From Sphingobium lignivorans (GTDB lineage Bacteria; Pseudomonadota; Alphaproteobacteria; Sphingomonadales; Sphingomonadaceae), in NCBI RefSeq assembly GCF_014203955.1, contig NZ_JACHKA010000001.1, positions 2,449,001 through 2,513,000 on the forward strand: a stretch of 64,000 bases of DNA. Direction: 5' to 3'. The notes under the pieces are model-generated. The model saw only the letters and a list, made by a program, of their open reading frames with translations, made no database searches and was not told where the DNA came from. A program made the translations under genes and the position numbers. The first letter of the stretch is position 1, and each line of letters begins with the position of its first letter. Below, in pieces: positions 62,632 to 64,000 of this stretch.

Positions 62632-63540
62632 TTGAACGCGAATGAAAAGCCCCAGCATTGCGGCGTGATTGCCGTCGTGGGTGCGCCCAATGCGGGCAAG
62701 TCGACGCTGGTGAATGCGCTGGTGGGGCAGAAGGTGGCGATCACCAGCCCCAAGGCACAGACGACGCGCACACGCGTGCTGGGCATCGCCATCGAGGACC
62801 AGACCCAGCTCGTGCTGGTGGACACGCCCGGCATCTTCCAGCCTTCCCGGCGACTCGACCGCGCCATGGTGCAGGCGGCATGGGGCGGCACGCAGGATGC
62901 GGACCTGATCGCGCTCGTCGTCGACGGACGTGCCGGGCTTGGCCCCAAGATGGAGCCGATCCTCGAAGGTCTGGCAACGCGCCCCGAGGCGAAGTGGCTC
63001 ATCCTCAACAAGGTCGACATCGCCGCCAAGGACAAGCTGCTCGCGCTGACCAGCAAGCTGCACGAGCGCGTGCCCTTCGCCGAAATCTTCTTCGTGAGCG
63101 CGGCAACCGGTGACGGCCTGCCCGAACTGCGCACCGCGATGATGGCGGCGATGCCCGAAGGTCCCTGGCATTTCCCCGCCGATCAGGTGTCGGACGCGAC
63201 CGACCGCCTCCTCGCCACGGAGATCACCCGCGAGCAGCTTTATCACCAGTTGCATGACGAGCTGCCCTATCAGAGCGCGGTGGAAACCGAGCAATATAAG
63301 GAGCGGGAGGACGGATCAGTCGAGATCCACCAGCAGATCCTCGTCGCGCGTCCCACGCAGCGCGGGATCATCCTGGGCAAGGGCGGGCAGCGGCTGAAGG
63401 AGATCGGCTCAAAGGCCCGTGCCGAGCTTGCCGCCCTGCTCGGCTGCAAGGTGCATCTCTACCTGCACGTCAAGGTGAAGGAAGGCTGGGACGAGGACCG
63501 CCAGGTGTGGCGCGACATCGGTATGGACTGGGTGGAGTAA
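62632..63540 (+). CDS. era: GTPase Era
   Basis: An essential GTPase in 30S ribosome assembly. The 302-residue protein has G1 'GAPNAGKSTL', the switch region 'SPKAQTTRTRV', G3 'LVDTPGIF' and G4 'LNKVD'. A C-terminal KH domain has 'ILGKGGQRLKEIGSKAR'. Start TTG 62632 with GGAG 6 bases upstream; no ATG fits better. It is third in the lepB-rnc-era operon and convergent with the GST gene. Confidence 0.96.
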   Translation: MNANEKPQHCGVIAVVGAPNAGKSTLVNALVGQKVAITSPKAQTTRTRVLGIAIEDQTQLVLVDTPGIFQPSRRLDRAMVQAAWGGTQDADLIALVVDGRAGLGPKMEPILEGLATRPEAKWLILNKVDIAAKDKLLALTSKLHERVPFAEIFFVSAATGDGLPELRTAMMAAMPEGPWHFPADQVSDATDRLLATEITREQLYHQLHDELPYQSAVETEQYKEREDGSVEIHQQILVARPTQRGIILGKGGQRLKEIGSKARAELAALLGCKVHLYLHVKVKEGWDEDRQVWRDIGMDWVE

Positions 63541-63550
63541 GGCCGGCCGG

Positions 63551-64000
63551 TCACCGGCTGTAGGCATAGGGTCCGCCCTTCTCCAGCGCCGTCCGATAAG
63601 CCGGCCGGGCATGCACCTTGTCCAGCCACGCGATAATATTCGGTCGCGCCTCGCCAAGCCCGCCGCGCGCACGGGCGGCTTCCAGCGGAAAGCTCATCAT
63701 GACGTCGGCGCCACTGATCTGCTCGCCGGCGAACCAGGGACGCTGCGCAAGCTCGGCTTCGATATAGTCCAGATGCACGTCGATCATTGGCTGGATGCGG
63801 CGCATCGCGATCCTGCCCATGATCGGCACGCGGCTGAGCACCAGCTTCACCAGCAGCGGGGGCATCACCGATCCTTCCGCATAATGCAGGAACATCCGGT
63901 AGCGCAGCGCCGCGTCCCGCCCAGCCGGCGGCCCGAACCGCCCGTCGGCCTTCTCGACCAGATACTCCACGATAGCGCCGCTCTCGGCAATCACGCGCCC
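63551..64000 (-). CDS. Glutathione S-transferase family protein, partial (5' end outside window)
   Basis: The frame is open to the window edge, so the N-terminal thioredoxin-like domain lies beyond 64000. The visible part begins in the conserved 'ESGAIVEYLVEKAD' stretch (Glu-Ser contacts glutathione). The all-helical C-terminal domain follows, with 'FAGEQISGADVMMSFPLEAA' (N-capping box) and 'WLDKVHARPAYRTALEKGGP'. The class and substrate cannot be told from this part. It ends 10 bp from era. Confidence 0.9.
   Translation of the reverse strand, partial: GRVIAESGAIVEYLVEKADGRFGPPAGRDAALRYRMFLHYAEGSVMPPLLVKLVLSRVPIMGRIAMRRIQPMIDVHLDYIEAELAQRPWFAGEQISGADVMMSFPLEAARARGGLGEARPNIIAWLDKVHARPAYRTALEKGGPYAYSR

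Overview
The window is about 64 kb of GC-rich chromosomal DNA (third codon positions almost always G or C) from an alphaproteobacterium, most likely a member of the Sphingomonadales. This rests on a PEPxxWA-CTERM protein, a TonB-dependent receptor, PhaR and a PHA-type thiolase, an HWE histidine kinase, a lepB-rnc-era operon, an EcfG-like stress promoter, an archaeal/eukaryal-type prolyl-tRNA synthetase and the carboxyspermidine route to polyamines. Nearly everything is metabolic or housekeeping. I see no prophage, IS element, integrase, CRISPR array, tRNA or rRNA gene.

Layout. 1-7.7 kb: the 3' end of mfd, lrgAB-like genes, a HerA-like ATPase overlapping recQ, and an HD-GYP phosphodiesterase. 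7.7-12.2 kb: btaBA for phosphorus-free betaine lipids, divergent from a cardiolipin synthase across a three-unit Pho box, then a PEP-CTERM protein with a strong terminator. 12.2-18.6 kb: a threonine dehydratase-like gene and a polyamine locus (carboxyspermidine dehydrogenase, a Cys-rich lipoprotein, the decarboxylase, an unknown gene, and an ornithine decarboxylase behind a structured leader), then a MAPEG protein. 18.6-29 kb, mostly minus strand: rRNA m5U methyltransferase, nnrDE, a lipoprotein, ilvD, N-formylglutamate amidohydrolase, ispE, an M24 peptidase and ETF-QO, with a tiny stress-type membrane protein between. 28.6-35 kb: a degenerate uracil-DNA-glycosylase-like gene, a lytic transglycosylase and moaB, then OmpA-like, P-loop kinase and proS on the other strand. 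35-43.7 kb: TonB receptor, phaR, a PhaC-like hydrolase, phaA, HWE kinase and alr. 43.7-57.9 kb: an MFS transporter and a propionyl-CoA/methylmalonyl-CoA cluster (pccA, bioB, metY, methylmalonyl-CoA mutase, enoyl-CoA hydratase, epimerase, thiolase, pccB) with a divergent ScfR-type regulator. 57.9-64 kb: gor, pgi, lepB-rnc-era and a partial GST.

How parts fit. The propionate cluster takes propionyl-CoA through methylmalonyl-CoA to succinyl-CoA; bioB supplies the biotin for PccA, and the regulator is separated from pccB by TTTGCAAA-like repeats of the kind ScfR proteins bind. The polyamine locus can make putrescine (ODC) and then spermidine through carboxyspermidine without SpeD. The Pho box before btaA fits replacement of phospholipids during phosphate limitation.

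The most striking sequence-level signal concerns three otherwise well-conserved genes (PhaC-like hydrolase, metY, scfR). Each is broken by a +1 frameshift, and all three frameshifts fall in the same 11-base string, GCCGGCCCGCG. Removing one C restores each reading frame. This points to a systematic sequence error or a shared slippage mechanism rather than independent gene decay. I found no obviously novel multi-gene system; the best leads are regulatory.
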